From assembly GCA_028095005.1 (NCBI GenBank), contig CM051460.1:66007676-66071675 (forward strand): a DNA stretch of 64,000 bases. Direction: 5' to 3'. Positions 33,055 to 44,339 of this stretch are shown one piece after another. How positions within the stretch are numbered: position 1 is the first letter of the stretch; each line of letters begins with the position of its first letter. A program made the position numbers and the translations under genes. This DNA is from Rhynchospora pubera. Taxonomy: Eukaryota; Streptophyta; Magnoliopsida; Poales; Cyperaceae. Under the pieces are notes generated by a model. It was not told the DNA's origin. It was given only the letters and a program-made list of their open reading frames with translations, and searched no databases.

Positions 33055-35900
33055 CAGATCTACATGAAGGAAAAAAAAAAATTGTGGGAAGAAAGCCCCT
33101 GTACTGAAGTTATTCTTATTTTACTAAGCTATGTGTCAACTTAATTATTATCAACCCCCCCCCCCCCCACCCCCTAATGCGTTTAAATGGGTTTAATATT
33201 TCAGACATGCTCAGATAAAGAAGAACATATATTTCGGTTCTACCTGACCAAGAACCATTATTTGGATAATTCAGTCCTCAATTTATATCTGTCATAAATT
33301 ACCCATATGCTTAAAATTATTATGTGCTGTGTCAAAACACAAGAAAGACTTGCATAATTATCTTATTATCGGTTACTGACTAATTAAACTGGTACGCTCA
33401 TTATAACCAAGTTACCTGAATAAATATCATATCATCTCGCATGAATCGCTTGTCAGAACTCAGTAAGCAACTCTCTCCAGCTTCTCAGTTTGATGTTCGA
33501 CTTCTTAATAACCTAGCTACAGTATCAGATCAGTAACAAAAAATAATAGTTCAAACCTAGTTAGTTAATTATTTAATTATGTTTTGTCAAAAACCAACAT
33601 TACTGAAACATAATGATAATACTTACCTACAATAATTTACCACAAACAATTTTCATATCTAATAAATGGCACCCTAAAACTGGCACCCACATTTCCAAAG
33701 TTCAAAGTGCCAGAAGTTCACACAAAATACCAAATTCTTACTATCGCTAAAGTATTTTTAATTCATTAGTTAGTTTAGCTTTGTTACATGGCTTCATACC
33801 ATTGACCATAACAAAATAGTATTTTATATTTTTATCAGTAATCACATATTTCTTCTAATTTTTCTTTTTATCAGAAGCTTTCCATCAGCCTTTGAATCAC
33901 AATCTGATTTTCTGCCTAGGATATTGCATCCTCTACACAAATGAATTTAAAAAAAAAAAACACAAAACAAGAGAGACTATTGACCAAAATATCCTTATTA
34001 ATTGAATATAAAATGCAATTAGTGAAATAATGTACACAATTAGTAAGAGTACTTTTGTAATTGTAAGAATGTTTACCAAATTGGAAAGGAAACTTCTCGT
34101 ACAGAGCAAATTTTGTGAGGAAAATCGTTTTTCTGTCTGTTTAATTCCTCTGGCCTATCTCGTACCGTCCAAACTATTTAAAATTTGGTGATTTTCCATC
34201 TGCTTCTGCTCCTTCCATCCAGTGCTTCTCTAACTATGCATAGTGTAAAGATCCATAAAGTCATACGATTATTGATGCAAAATTCGTACAAATTTAATGA
34301 AGAGTGAAACATAAATCATGCACTGGAGTCGTCTCTTCCTATGACTATGAACAAGAGGAATACTTTACTGCTAAGAAATTCGGAAACTCAATGGTTTTAT
34401 AATCTCTTCTTTTACCTATTCGAATGCATGATCAGAATCCCCATGAGGCCATGACACAGGACAGCATCGACGAAAAATATTTAAAAAGGTCATATTTCCA
34501 AGGGGTTAAACTTCAAATATACAATAATTTAATATAAAAGAGTATTGATTTAATTTGGCAGTTTATCTCTTTCTTTTTTAAACATTTTTAGGTTTTATCA
34601 CTTTCTTTCATGGCTACATGCATGTTGGCCATGGAATTTGTAACGTACCATCAAACAAGTCAAGTATGCAAGTGAGGATAAAAGAGAATCATGATTCCAT
34701 AACTTATGTCAACTATATATGTATATAAAATTAACAAGTTATTTTTATGTTATATTTCGGCAGGACCCATGAACAAAACATAAAAAATATCATTAACACC
34801 AATCATATTATCATAATTATTTCGGTCGTAAACCTCAACTGAAGACAACACAAAAAAAAGCATAAAATATTAAAAATTAGTTCAGCCAGATCAAAAAAGC
34901 TCACAGACCTATTAGAATTAGTTATTACAATTTCTGGATTTGTATCTTTATTAGATAGAAAAAATTATCATTCAGCTTCAGCATGAATAGATTAAAGCAT
35001 AAAGCGAACATAATTAATGAACATTTCTTCGATAATACATTTTGAAGATTACTGTTAGAATTTTCTTTTGTACTTCATATATATCTGGTGTTGTGTAATT
35101 TTCAAAAACTTTTTGTTACAAAACAAATGACAAAAAAAAAAATTTCTATTCTTACTCTTGAAAAATATGCAACTAAATTAAAAATCTCAAAACCCCTTGG
35201 ATTCCTTTATGCTTAAAAGTTGTGAAATTAAATAAGTCAGAAGTTGCGAGCCAATTTTTCTATCCGTAAAAGATTTTATTGTGTTATACTTCGTAACTGA
35301 TTAACCATATAAAATGAAGCCTCGCATAGAAATTTTACTGTTTTTCTAAAAGTCAAATATTCGACCCTTGCGAGTTCATTTGTCAAGTCAAATATTCCTT
35401 TTTTATTTTAGAACGAATATTAGAAATATGCTGAAAATGAAACAAATATGATGATGTCTTAAGAAAAATTCGTGAAAATAAATGTTATCAGTCATCAATC
35501 TAAATCAACACTGATTTTAATATGTAAAACAAATTAAATCTAGATATAATGTACCTTTTTTATTGGCGAATTAACCTGAGGCGATTTTTCCTTGTAAGAT
35601 AGTCAGCCCAGGGGCGATATGTATCAGTCGGTCAGTCCTCTTCTAAACTGAAAATACCAATGGAAATCAATAACAACAAAGCACCCAAAAAAAAAATTGA
35701 AACAAAAATATCTCCTTATATATTATAGTAACCGTCTATTAGTAATTTAAAATAGAAAACCAATTGAATCAACAACCAAAAAAGCAGAAACAAACAAAAA
35801 TATATCATATAATTCCTTGGGTCGAACAAATTAGCAAGCAAAGAACGTTTTTATTTATAAAGCTGAGTTGATTCGAACGATTTGATAATAAATGGTAGGA
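33055..35900. other. intergenic, AT-rich
   Basis: A C-run lies at about 33156-33168. No coding exon, RNA gene or bounded element is recognised. The part next to 35900 is the 3' flank of the NLR-like gene. On minus, about 35575-35630 could be a small downstream exon, but this is only a guess. Confidence 0.4.
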
Positions 35901-35921
35901 GTATGTCAAATTAATTTCCGT

Positions 35922-38102
35922 CTATTTGCTGGTTGCAGCCAATGTGTTTGATAAAAACGATGAGGATATATATACATACCTTAGAGCTGAGCTATCAACA
36001 TTTGTGGTGAAACGGAAAGGTGTCCTTTGATAGGTGGCATATAGGGATTCATCATCACCACCGTAGAACTTCACCCTGGGAATGTATTCGAATTTTTGCC
36101 ACTCAGAAGTGCCTATTTCGAGGCTTGCAATCATTACAAGCAGCTCCTCCGTACACCAGACTGTCAGCTTCTCTACCTCTGCTTTTCTTAAGTATTCTGG
36201 GAGAGTTTCCATTTCGTAATCTATTAAAAACATTCTATAACGAGGTTTAAGATTCTGCAGTATCTTTATATTTGGGCAGTTCACGATTTGAATAAATGAG
36301 AGGTTAGGTAGGTTTGATATCCTCTCTAAATTTGAGCTTTCTTCAACATAAAGTTCTTTGACTGATCGCAGATCCTCTACTGATTTTAATTGTTCAACAG
36401 CTTTAATTTGCAGCACCTCCAACGAAGTTGCATGGCACAAAAGGCCCCGTGGAAGTGAACTCAACTTGGGGCATTCGTAAATGTACAATTCTTTTAATTT
36501 GGGCATTGCCGGTTGTCTCTCGTCCCACAACCACTCTACCCAAGACGGCATATCACGAAAACCGAGATCTGTTAATTGGGAAAAAGGAAGGATCGGTGAG
36601 TGGCTCAGGCTATCATCCAACAAAAATTCCCGTCCAATCCTCACAACTGATTCTGCACCAATTATACTAAGAGTGTCCAAGTTTGGTAGCAGGCCCAACG
36701 GAGGGAGTTGGCTAAAGCATTCACATTGCTCTATCTTAAGATATCTAAGAAATTTTAGTAATAATGGGTTTGCTCCCGCGTGCAACCAATTAGGAAGCCG
36801 ATCACCAAAGTAACAAACAATCTGAAGAATTTCTAAAGATGGAGGAGGAGAAAGCTCATTTAGCACATCCTCTACTACTTTTTTCTCTTCGATTGATTTA
36901 GAAACTTGATATCCCCTGTTTGGCTTGTAACAAAACCAGAGCTCCTTGAGATGAGCCTTTTCCTTGAGGTTAGCCTCTTTAGCCACGTTGATATCAATTA
37001 CATTTTCCAAGTTTCCTAATGTAAGCATTGAAAGTAGGGACAGAGTTCCTAAATCTTCGAGGCTACTACAATTATAATCCTGTGAACGGTTGTGGCCTGG
37101 CTGAAAATTATAAAGATGAATCAGCTTCTTTAGTTTTTTCAAGCCCGCTGGGAAAACCTTAATGTTAGTCCCATAAAAGGAGAGAAATCTCAGCTCTACT
37201 AGATTCACAATGCTAGAAGGAACATGTGATAACTTCTTGCATTCATCGAAATTCAGATATACTAGCTTTCTAAGATTGCCAATAGAATTCGGAAGAGTTT
37301 TTAAATTTGTTCCAGATGCATTCAAATATCTCAGCTGCACGAGGCCACCAACAGAACCAGAGAGGCGAGAGATATTGGAATTGAAAAAATCTAAAATTCT
37401 TAGGTGAGAAAATGATAGAAGTGAATTGGGAGAAAGAGGATCAATCCGATCCACAAGCAATAATGTTCTTAGAGATTTTCCTTCATTTATAAAATCTAAA
37501 TCCAAATCAACCGCACTATTTTCAATTGATAGTCGTCGTAGTTTCAAAAAGGATTCACGCCTACGAACTGATTCTCTCTCTCTCATAATTAAACTATCAC
37601 CATTTCCCTTATCTCTAGCAAATGATCTCAATAGATCATGCATTTTACATAACGGTTGACCGTAGTAGTTTTTATCCACTTCCAAAAGATTCCGCCAAAC
37701 TAACTCCTTGTGATATTCTATCCCCGTCTCATAAAACGACAAATCCCCCTTGTCACATAGAAATCCTTCTGCCAGCCACAAATAGACTAAATTTAATTTT
37801 TCAAACACAAAATCTCCAGGATAAAGAGAACAAAAGATAAAGCATTGCTTTAAATGCGATGGAAGATCCTCATAACTCAAGTAGAATGCGTGAGGAAAAT
37901 CACTGGATAAGTCATCCAGAGACCACAAATTGCTTTTTGAAATTATTTGCCACTCATCTATATTTTTTCCTCTCCCACGGAGAACTCCACCTATTGTTTT
38001 TATAGCAAGTGGCAAACCATCACATTTTTCAACTAGTTCAAGCCCAATATCTTTGAGTGACTCACTGTCAGATTTATTGAGTGCCACCTGTAAAAATCGC
38101 AT
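35922..38102 (-). pseudogene. NLR (CC-NB-LRR type) disease-resistance gene, 5' half missing
   Basis: Minus strand, 726 codons from ATG at 38102. It contains GLPLA (residues 29-33), the RNBS-D region YEDLPSHLKQCFIFCSLYPG, the MHD motif in KMHDLLRSF, then a long leucine-rich-repeat region (LRYLNASGTNLKTLP, LVYLNFDECKKL and similar units) to about residue 620. The coiled coil, P-loop, kinase-2 and RNBS-B/C motifs of the NB-ARC are absent, although they should lie upstream between 38103 and 39600. A TTTTTACAG acceptor at 38088 just before GTGGCACTC suggests the frame is the last exon of a gene whose earlier exons are gone or diverged. A donor-like AAG|GTATGT near 35980 may mark a further 3' intron. 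Family role: immune receptor. This copy is probably inactive. It could still be a truncated but expressed gene. Confidence 0.8.
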
Positions 38103-38164
38103 TATAGTAAATTACAAACTTATGATGTGTCTCATAAATTGTGAGGGACATATACGATAAGGTC

Positions 38165-38370
38165 AAAAAATAAGGGATAAGAATTAGAATTCTCGAAATG
38201 CGTGTTTGTTCAAATTTCTTATTCTAATATTATGATTTTGTTAGAATATGAATAAGAGCCCAAATTTCTTATGTTGTTTGGGTTGCACAATAATAAAAAA
38301 TTTAGCTTATTCTTATCCAAATTCTTATTATTATTCTTCTTCTTGTGCATCCAAAATAATATAAAATGAT
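38165..38370. repeat. miniature repeat related to 51690-52080
   Basis: GATAAGAATTAGAATTCTCGAAATG and GTTAGAATATGAATAAG recur nearly unchanged at 51700-51835 and 51880-52075. The right end is TTCTTGTGCATCCAAA. Likely a non-autonomous DNA element. Confidence 0.5.
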
Positions 38371-38413
38371 AGTAAAAATACGATAATTCCATGATATTGG
38401 GTACATATACTAA

Positions 38414-38858
38414 GGGGTCGTTTGGATCGCTTAGGAATAAGGTGAAATTTCAAAATCCTGGCGTAAAATATGCAAAAGTGGGAATTTAGGAATAGGTAGG
38501 AAGAGTATATTCCGGGAATAGAAAATATTGTTTGGATGATGTTAGGAATAAGGAAGAAATTTGTTTTATTAAAATAATAATTTCTTTATATATTATATTG
38601 CAGCCTAACTCCTTCGTTGGGAGAGCAACTATTGGGGCTCGCAATAAGTGAGGAGCTAAGGACGAAAAATTGTTTTTTATTGAGAGAGAAGGACAGAGGA
38701 AATGTTTTAAAATAAGCCCCAAACATCTCCTTTCGGAAGAAGATATGCGCAGAAGTTAGAAATTCCCAACTTATTCCTTCAGCGTTTGGATCGCTATTTT
38801 CCCCATGAATAAGGAAATTTGGGGATTTTCCTAATTCCGGCCCAATCCAAACGACCCC
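38414..38858. mobile_element. Tourist-like (PIF/Harbinger) miniature element, 445 bp
   Basis: The ends GGGGTCGTTTGGATCG and CCAATCCAAACGACCCC are inverted, and the flanking 3-bp duplication is TAA (38411-38413 and 38859-38861). No coding capacity. It lies 0.3 kb upstream of the truncated NLR frame. Confidence 0.75.
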
Positions 38859-38861
38859 TAA

Positions 38862-39600
38862 ATTAATATAAAATGATTGATGGATGGATAAATTTGGCAA
38901 GTATAGAATTCATACTAAATGCAAAAATTATAGGAGAAAAATAATTTTCATAATTAATATTTTTACTAATGCTGCACAAGTCTAATAAATGAGAAAATTA
39001 ACATACCAAGCCATAGTATTAATGTGAGTACGTAGAAAATTTTTATTATTTTGAATTGCATAATACTAAACCGAGTCAATATTGATGTGCTGTACAAGAT
39101 TTTTGTTGTTGCCGCCCCAAGTCGTCCGGTAGTAATTAATGAGCCAAGCCACATTTTGTCTAGGAAAGATTTGTGGGAATCAAAAAATATTTACAAGAAC
39201 AGTTTAAAGATTCAGATCTACGTCTGCTATCCTTGTAATTAGAAATATTATATTAAAAAATTTATCCCCACAAAGTGAAAAGTGTTTAGCATTTATATAT
39301 ATAGCATGATATAATGACGGACAAATAGTGCATTCTTAGGTTGGTAAAATTATATTTTGTTATAATTTTTCAATGTAAAGATTGTGTTATTATAAAACAA
39401 CAAAACATGAGTTACCAATTGATATGTTCTGTGATTTGTTTAGTAGTAATTATTGCTAATTAATGTTCAATAATAAATAATATTAAATCGAAATTTTAAT
39501 AGGTACTACCAAGCCATTGGGATTGGCACCGTTGGGATCTTCTACAATCGCGCGCCCGATAGCATCAATGCGATTCAATATCAATTATTAAATTTCGATT
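38862..39600. other. spacer between HPPK/DHPS and the NLR fragment
   Basis: AT-rich. At 39482-39600 a short inverted repeat (ATCGAAATTTTAAT and ATTAAATTTCGAT) encloses a GC-rich 75-bp piece, open on minus as IDAIGRAIVEDPNG. This lies exactly where the DHPS coding sequence is lost. No missing NLR or DHPS exon is visible here. Confidence 0.4.
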
Positions 39601-39605
39601 CAATT

Positions 39606-41128
39606 TTATTTATTTTTAAAATAGCACAGTCGTATATTACTAAATTTTTCAATCTCTCTCCTAACAATCGGCAAATTTGAAATTAATTCAATATTATGCT
39701 CAGTATTTTTTGAGAACCCAATACCTGGGTCAGCAACAATTCTCCACAATGGTATACCCGCTAACTCTGCAGCACAGAGCCGTTGGTACAACTCTGAAGC
39801 CACCTCCTTACATACATCTCCATAATGCAGGTTGTTACAATTTTGCATTGTAGAAGGATCTCCTCTCATATGCATCGTGATAAAGGGAACCCCCAGATCT
39901 GCAACCACACTGAGAATTTTAGGGTCAAGGGTCCCACCTGACACATCATTAACAACATGAACCCCTCGATTAACTGCCTCAGCAGCCACATCAGCATAGA
40001 AGGTATCAACTGATAAGATAATCCCTTTGCTCTCAGGTATTTTTATGATTTCGTCCAAAACTGGAATTAGTCTATCAAGCTCTTGGTCAACTGTCAATCT
40101 CTCAGCAAATGGTCGGGTTGATTGTGCACCTATGTCAACTATGTCAGTGCCTTCTGAAACTAAGGACCTGAAATGTGAGACAGCATCGTCCACTTCTAGA
40201 AACATCCCACCATCACTGAAACTGTCAGGTGTCAGATTGAGAATCCCCATGACATGTGTCTTCTTTGACCAGTCAACCAATTGGTCTCCTAAGGGTAATA
40301 CCCGTTTTATACCTTCCTTCCCAATCAAAGACTCTCCCCCTAATTTATCCCAAATATCAAAAAGCCCATTTTTGCAATTCGCAAAAGAATGCCATGTAGC
40401 AACTGTGTCATTTTCTACACATGACCCCAATAAATCTATCAGAGGGGCTAATACAAAAGGCCTCTCCCAGATTCTTTCATGCGGTACTGTTAAAACATCA
40501 GAGTTGACACGTAAATGACCATAGAAGAGTATGTCTAGGTCAATGGGCCTTGGCCCATACCGGATCCCACTGGTACGACCTAACTCTGCCTCAATTCGTT
40601 TTAACACTGCTAGAAGTTCGTGAGGTTTCAGCTTGGTGGTTCCCCTGATTGCTGAGTTCAAAAATTTGGGTTGATCGGTCACATAAGCAGGTTCTGTCTC
40701 ATAAAGGCAACCGTGCCGAGTGACAGTCACCCCATAATTTTTCATTAACCGAAGGGCCTCATTGAAATTTTGTATTCGGTTGCCCACATTGCTACCTAGT
40801 GCTATCACAATTTCTTGATCAGTTGATTGGACTTGAATTGAGGAACTTGAAATTGGTCGGCCCAAAGAAGGAAATAATTTGAAAGGCTTAACTGAAGACT
40901 TGATAGATAATACAGGCTTCGGATTTCTTCCTATATCAGAATGACCATAATAGTATGAACAAAAGCATCAAATTGAAACTTTACTGGCATATAAATTGAA
41001 TATAAGTGAGAAGTAAGGAGGCAGGTTGGGTCAGTACCGTGAGAATAATTTGAGATTGGAACTCCAAAAGTGAATCCACTCTTGACAACAGGAAGCATCT
41101 CCTTTATTGCCTTCTTGATATTGAACAT
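39606..41128 (-). CDS. bifunctional HPPK/dihydropteroate synthase, mitochondrial type, C-terminus truncated
   Basis: Minus-strand exons 41128-41038 and 40930-39606 join in phase 1 (G|GA) over a 107-nt intron, giving about 471 residues. The basic, amphipathic N-terminus (MFNIKKAIKEMLPVVKSG) suits mitochondrial import. HPPK (about 70-200) has IALGSNVGNR, ETEPAYVTDQPKFLNSAI and RYGPRPIDLDIL. DHPS (about 255-460) has MGILNLTPDSFSDGG, DIGAQSTRP, VVNDVSGG and VADPGIGFSKN. HPPK pyrophosphorylates 6-hydroxymethyl-dihydropterin and DHPS joins it to p-aminobenzoate in folate synthesis. After EIEKFS the homology stops and eleven unrelated residues lead to a stop. The GPSRKRF loop and final strand-helix of DHPS, needed for substrate binding, are missing. 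Either a 3' exon lies far away (a weak TTTA|GTAATA donor exists) or the gene has been cut. Confidence 0.88.
40931..41037 (-). other. intron 1 of the HPPK/DHPS coding sequence
   Basis: Minus strand CACG|GTACTG ... TATAG|GAAGAAATCC, 107 nt, restoring SNYSHG-RNPKPVLS in frame. Confidence 0.75.
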
Positions 41129-41135
41129 TATAGAA

Positions 41136-41500
41136 TCTGAAAATTGATAACCAAACCAACTTCAATACAAACTCGAAAGACATTTTTAATTACAAGCATC
41201 GGTCATAAATAAAACCAATTGCAGTTTGTTTGTGAAGTACCTCACTTAGAATAAAGTAAGGAGCTTTTACCATAGGAATAGGAGGCAGTAGTAGTCAGGT
41301 CATTGTTGGAAGATCTTCAACCACCACTTGAATCCTCCAAGTCACCCGCTTCTTTTGTGGTGAATGTATGGATGTGATTGATTGATTGATTGATGGATTG
41401 AGGATCGGAGGAGGAGGGGTTTGGGTTTTGGGGAAAGCGTGAGGTGTATTTCGTTGATAGAGAGGATAAAGAAGATGGGTTTGTGCCACTGATGCGTGGG
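41136..41500 (-). promoter_or_regulatory. 5' UTR with leader intron of HPPK/DHPS
   Basis: Minus strand. A leader exon ends at about 41271 (CCTATG|GTAAAAG) and the next exon starts at 41136 (TTTTCAG|ATTCTATAATG), so the start codon lies 8 nt into the second exon. The leader contains a TGATTGATTGATTG-type repeat (about 41377-41396) on plus. Transcription start unknown. Confidence 0.5.
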
Positions 41501-41519
41501 ACCTGATTCGCACTAAGCA

Positions 41520-42150
41520 GTAATTAGGCTACACTTTTTGTATCCCATTTTTGTATGAAAATTGATTAGTGCCATCAGTGCATCGCGCTCTGTGCACCGA
41601 AACGTCTCAGCTATGATCCAGCGCACTTCCATCGTATTATGTAAATATTCAGTTTAATAAATACAAATATTTTATTATTTAAATATAAATGTTCCGTTAA
41701 TTAAAAATATATATAAATATTATAAGTAAAATTGTTTATTTTATTAAATATAAATATTTAGTTTAGTAAATACAAATGTTCAGTTGGGTAAATACAAATG
41801 TTCAATTAATTGAGTATAAATGTTAAGTTAGTTACAATACAAAATATAAATATTATTACTAAACCAAGCGAATGGGTCGCGAACCGGACAAAAAATACAT
41901 GAAAAAAATTAGAAAGGGTCATGAACCGGTCTGGTTCAAATTAAATTTTTTTCGACTCTATCCTGGTCCGTCTCTCTCCAAGATTGAAGCGCGATTTTAT
42001 ATTAAACCATTAATTGATGCATTTAACTAAATACTTGTGATTATTAAAATGAACATATTTCATTATTAAATTGAATATTTGTAACAGACACAAAAATTAC
42101 TAGTCACGTGAGACTCACGCGCGCGCCATGACTCGCGACGGTAAATCTGC
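41520..42150. other. upstream intergenic region with AAATACAAATGTT repeats
   Basis: Diverged 20-25-bp units like AATACAAATGTTCAGTT recur at about 41640-41870. They resemble the AT-rich cores of the MULE-type elements nearby, but no inverted ends were confirmed. Confidence 0.4.
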
Positions 42151-42162
42151 CCATATCATTTC

Positions 42163-43408
42163 CAGGAATTATAACCACCATCGCGTTTTGTACCATCGCT
42201 ACCATCGCTAACCAAAAATAGAATTTCTGCTCCCTCTCCTCTCACGCGCGCACTCCTTCCGCTCTCTCCTCTCACGCGCGCTCTCCTTCCCTAGCGCGTT
42301 CATCTTCTCCACCTCCTCTCTTCCCTTCTCTGCCACACTCCCCTCCGTCCCTCTTCACTCTCCTTCTACCCCCGTGCCTTTTCTTCTCTTCTATGTCTTT
42401 CCTCTGACAAGCAAGAAAACAAATTGAACATATAGAATAACAAATTGAACATATGAATGAACAAAGTGAATATATACACCAACAAAGTGAGACATAAAAT
42501 AAACACAGAACTCTGACGCACAGTAAAACAAATTGAACACATAGAAGTAACAAATTGAACATATAGAATAACAAATTGAACATATAGAATAACAAATTGA
42601 ACATATAAATGAACAAAGTGAACATATACACATAAATCTGACAAGCAAGAAAACAAATTGAACATATAGAATAACAAATTGAACATATGAATGAACAAAG
42701 TGAACATATACACCAACAAAGTGAGACATAAAATAAACACAGAAATCTGACAAACAGCAGAACAAATTGAACACATAGAAATAACAAATTGAACAGATGA
42801 ATGAACAAAGTGAACATATACACTAACAAAGTGAGATATAAAATAAACACATAAATCTGACAAGTAAGAAAACAAATTGAACATATAGAATAACAAATTG
42901 AACATATGAATGAACAAAGTGAACATATACACCAACAAAGTGAGACATAAAAAAAACACAGAAATCTGACGCACAACAAAACAAATTGAACACATAGAAA
43001 TAACAAATTGAACAGATGAATGAACAAAGTGAACATATACACTAACAAAGTGAGATATAAAATAAACACATAAATCTGACAAGCAACAAAACAAATTGAA
43101 CATATAGAATAACAAATTGAACATATGAATGAACAAAGTGAACATATACACCAATAAATTGAACATAAGGAAGAGACTGAAGAGTGCGAAGGGAGGGGGA
43201 AGGGAGAGAGATGCACAGAAGGAAGAGACTCAAGAGTGTGAAGGGAGAGGAGCGTACCCGGATGAGGAGAGGGGAGCGCTTCGCAGGGTGAGGAGAGGGC
43301 TCACTTCGCTGGGGAGAGAGGACCGCTTCGCTTCGCTGGGTTAGAAGAGGGGAGCGCTTCGAACGATGGTAGCGATGGTAGAAATAGAGATGGTAGTAAT
43401 CAATTTCC
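42163..43408. mobile_element. MULE-type miniature element with 109-bp minisatellite core (1246 bp)
   Basis: Flanked by an exact 9-bp duplication TATCATTTC (42154-42162 and 43409-43417). The left end CAGGAATTATAACCACCATC and the complement of the right end, GGAAATTGATTACTACCATC, are imperfect inverted repeats, followed on both sides by ACCATCGCTACCATCG and GC-rich arms. Core as described in the next entry. No transposase. Confidence 0.8.
42405..43165. repeat. about 7 copies of a 108-110-bp tandem repeat
   Basis: The unit contains ACAAATTGAACATATAGAAT twice, then GAACAAAGTGAACATATACAC and CAACAAAGTGAGACATAAAA, and ends near CTGACAAGCA. Marker words CTGAC recur at about 42512, 42638, 42747, 42857, 42967 and 43075. 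It has few stop codons on minus, so long hydrophobic frames (up to 314 codons) open there by repetition. They are not a credible protein. Confidence 0.85.
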
Positions 43409-43797
43409 TATCATTTCTGTTTTGTATGGGAAAAACGATTAATTTTTTGTGGGCCGGCCGGGCTGGATATCTTTTCTCTTTCATTTAGTTGGGCTATCTG
43501 CTATCTGACCTTTATATGATATTTTTTTATCAACTATGTCTATGTTATGTATGCCGTATTATACTTCGATTTATTTTTGAATGAATTCTTTCTTCACATA
43601 TAATTGTCAACAAAACCACTTTTATTTCGAAATGAACTTTAGTTTCGGTACTGAGCCGTCTGATACCCGTGTTTGGAAAAATTAATTCAGAGCCGTTTTA
43701 CCAGAGTCTTGTCAAAATGAGACTTTCTAATATATTTGTTGTGGGTTTTTGACGCATTGTTCTCAGTATTTTTATTTCAGGAATTATATTTTTATTT

Positions 43798-44096
43798 CAG
43801 GAATTATATTTGCCATCGGCAAATATATCATTTCAGTCATCGCTAAATACAAAGTGAGCATATACAACAAATAAGGTGAATATATAGACGATTTAAGTGA
43901 ACACTTATAAACAAATAAGTATTGTCATCACTTGTTCAAAAGTTTACATGCATATTCAACAAATTTTCATTGAACTTATTTGTTTATATGTGTTCACTTA
44001 GATCGTCTATATGTTCACTTTGTTTGCTATATATGTTCACTTTATATTTAACGATGGCAGAGATGGTAAAACTGCAGATGGCAGTAATCAATTTCC
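43798..44096. mobile_element. short MULE-type miniature element, same family (299 bp)
   Basis: Flanked by the 9-bp duplication TTTTTATTT (43789-43797 and 44097-44105). Left end CAGGAATTATATTTGCC, right end GTAATCAATTTCC as in 42163-43408. The interior is a palindromic array of AAGTGAACATATA and TATATGTTCACTT words. The flank carries a tandem duplication of ATTTTTATTTCAGGAATTAT. Confidence 0.75.
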
Positions 44097-44339
44097 TTTT
44101 TATTTACCAGTTGGTCCTAAATCGCGCAACACTGCTTGACTTAGCAGTTATAATGTCAACAACTAACAACAAACTTCAAAACTTAACTTGAAAAACATTT
44201 CCAAAATATTATAAACGCATTCCCATTTTTATTTTTATACACGTCCATGTAATATAATTTGCTGAAGTCTAGTATATTTTTATTCTCACAGAAGAAATTC
44301 CTTAGAGGTAATTGTTTTAAGGATGTTATATTATTTTTT

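Noticed and set aside
32583..33144. Overlapping open frames on both strands
   Set aside because: They come from GC-rich degenerate repeats. There is no conserved motif, and the opposite strands are equally open.
39100..39180. Minus-strand piece MWLGSLITTGRLGAATTK as a possible missing NLR exon
   Set aside because: It does not fit any NB-ARC motif (P-loop, kinase-2, RNBS-B), and no splice context joins it to the NLR frame.
42272..43216. 314-codon minus-strand frame with hydrophobic YMFNLLFYMFNL-like repeats
   Set aside because: It is the translation of a tandem repeat inside a miniature transposon. Other frames are also open, and no domain is recognisable.
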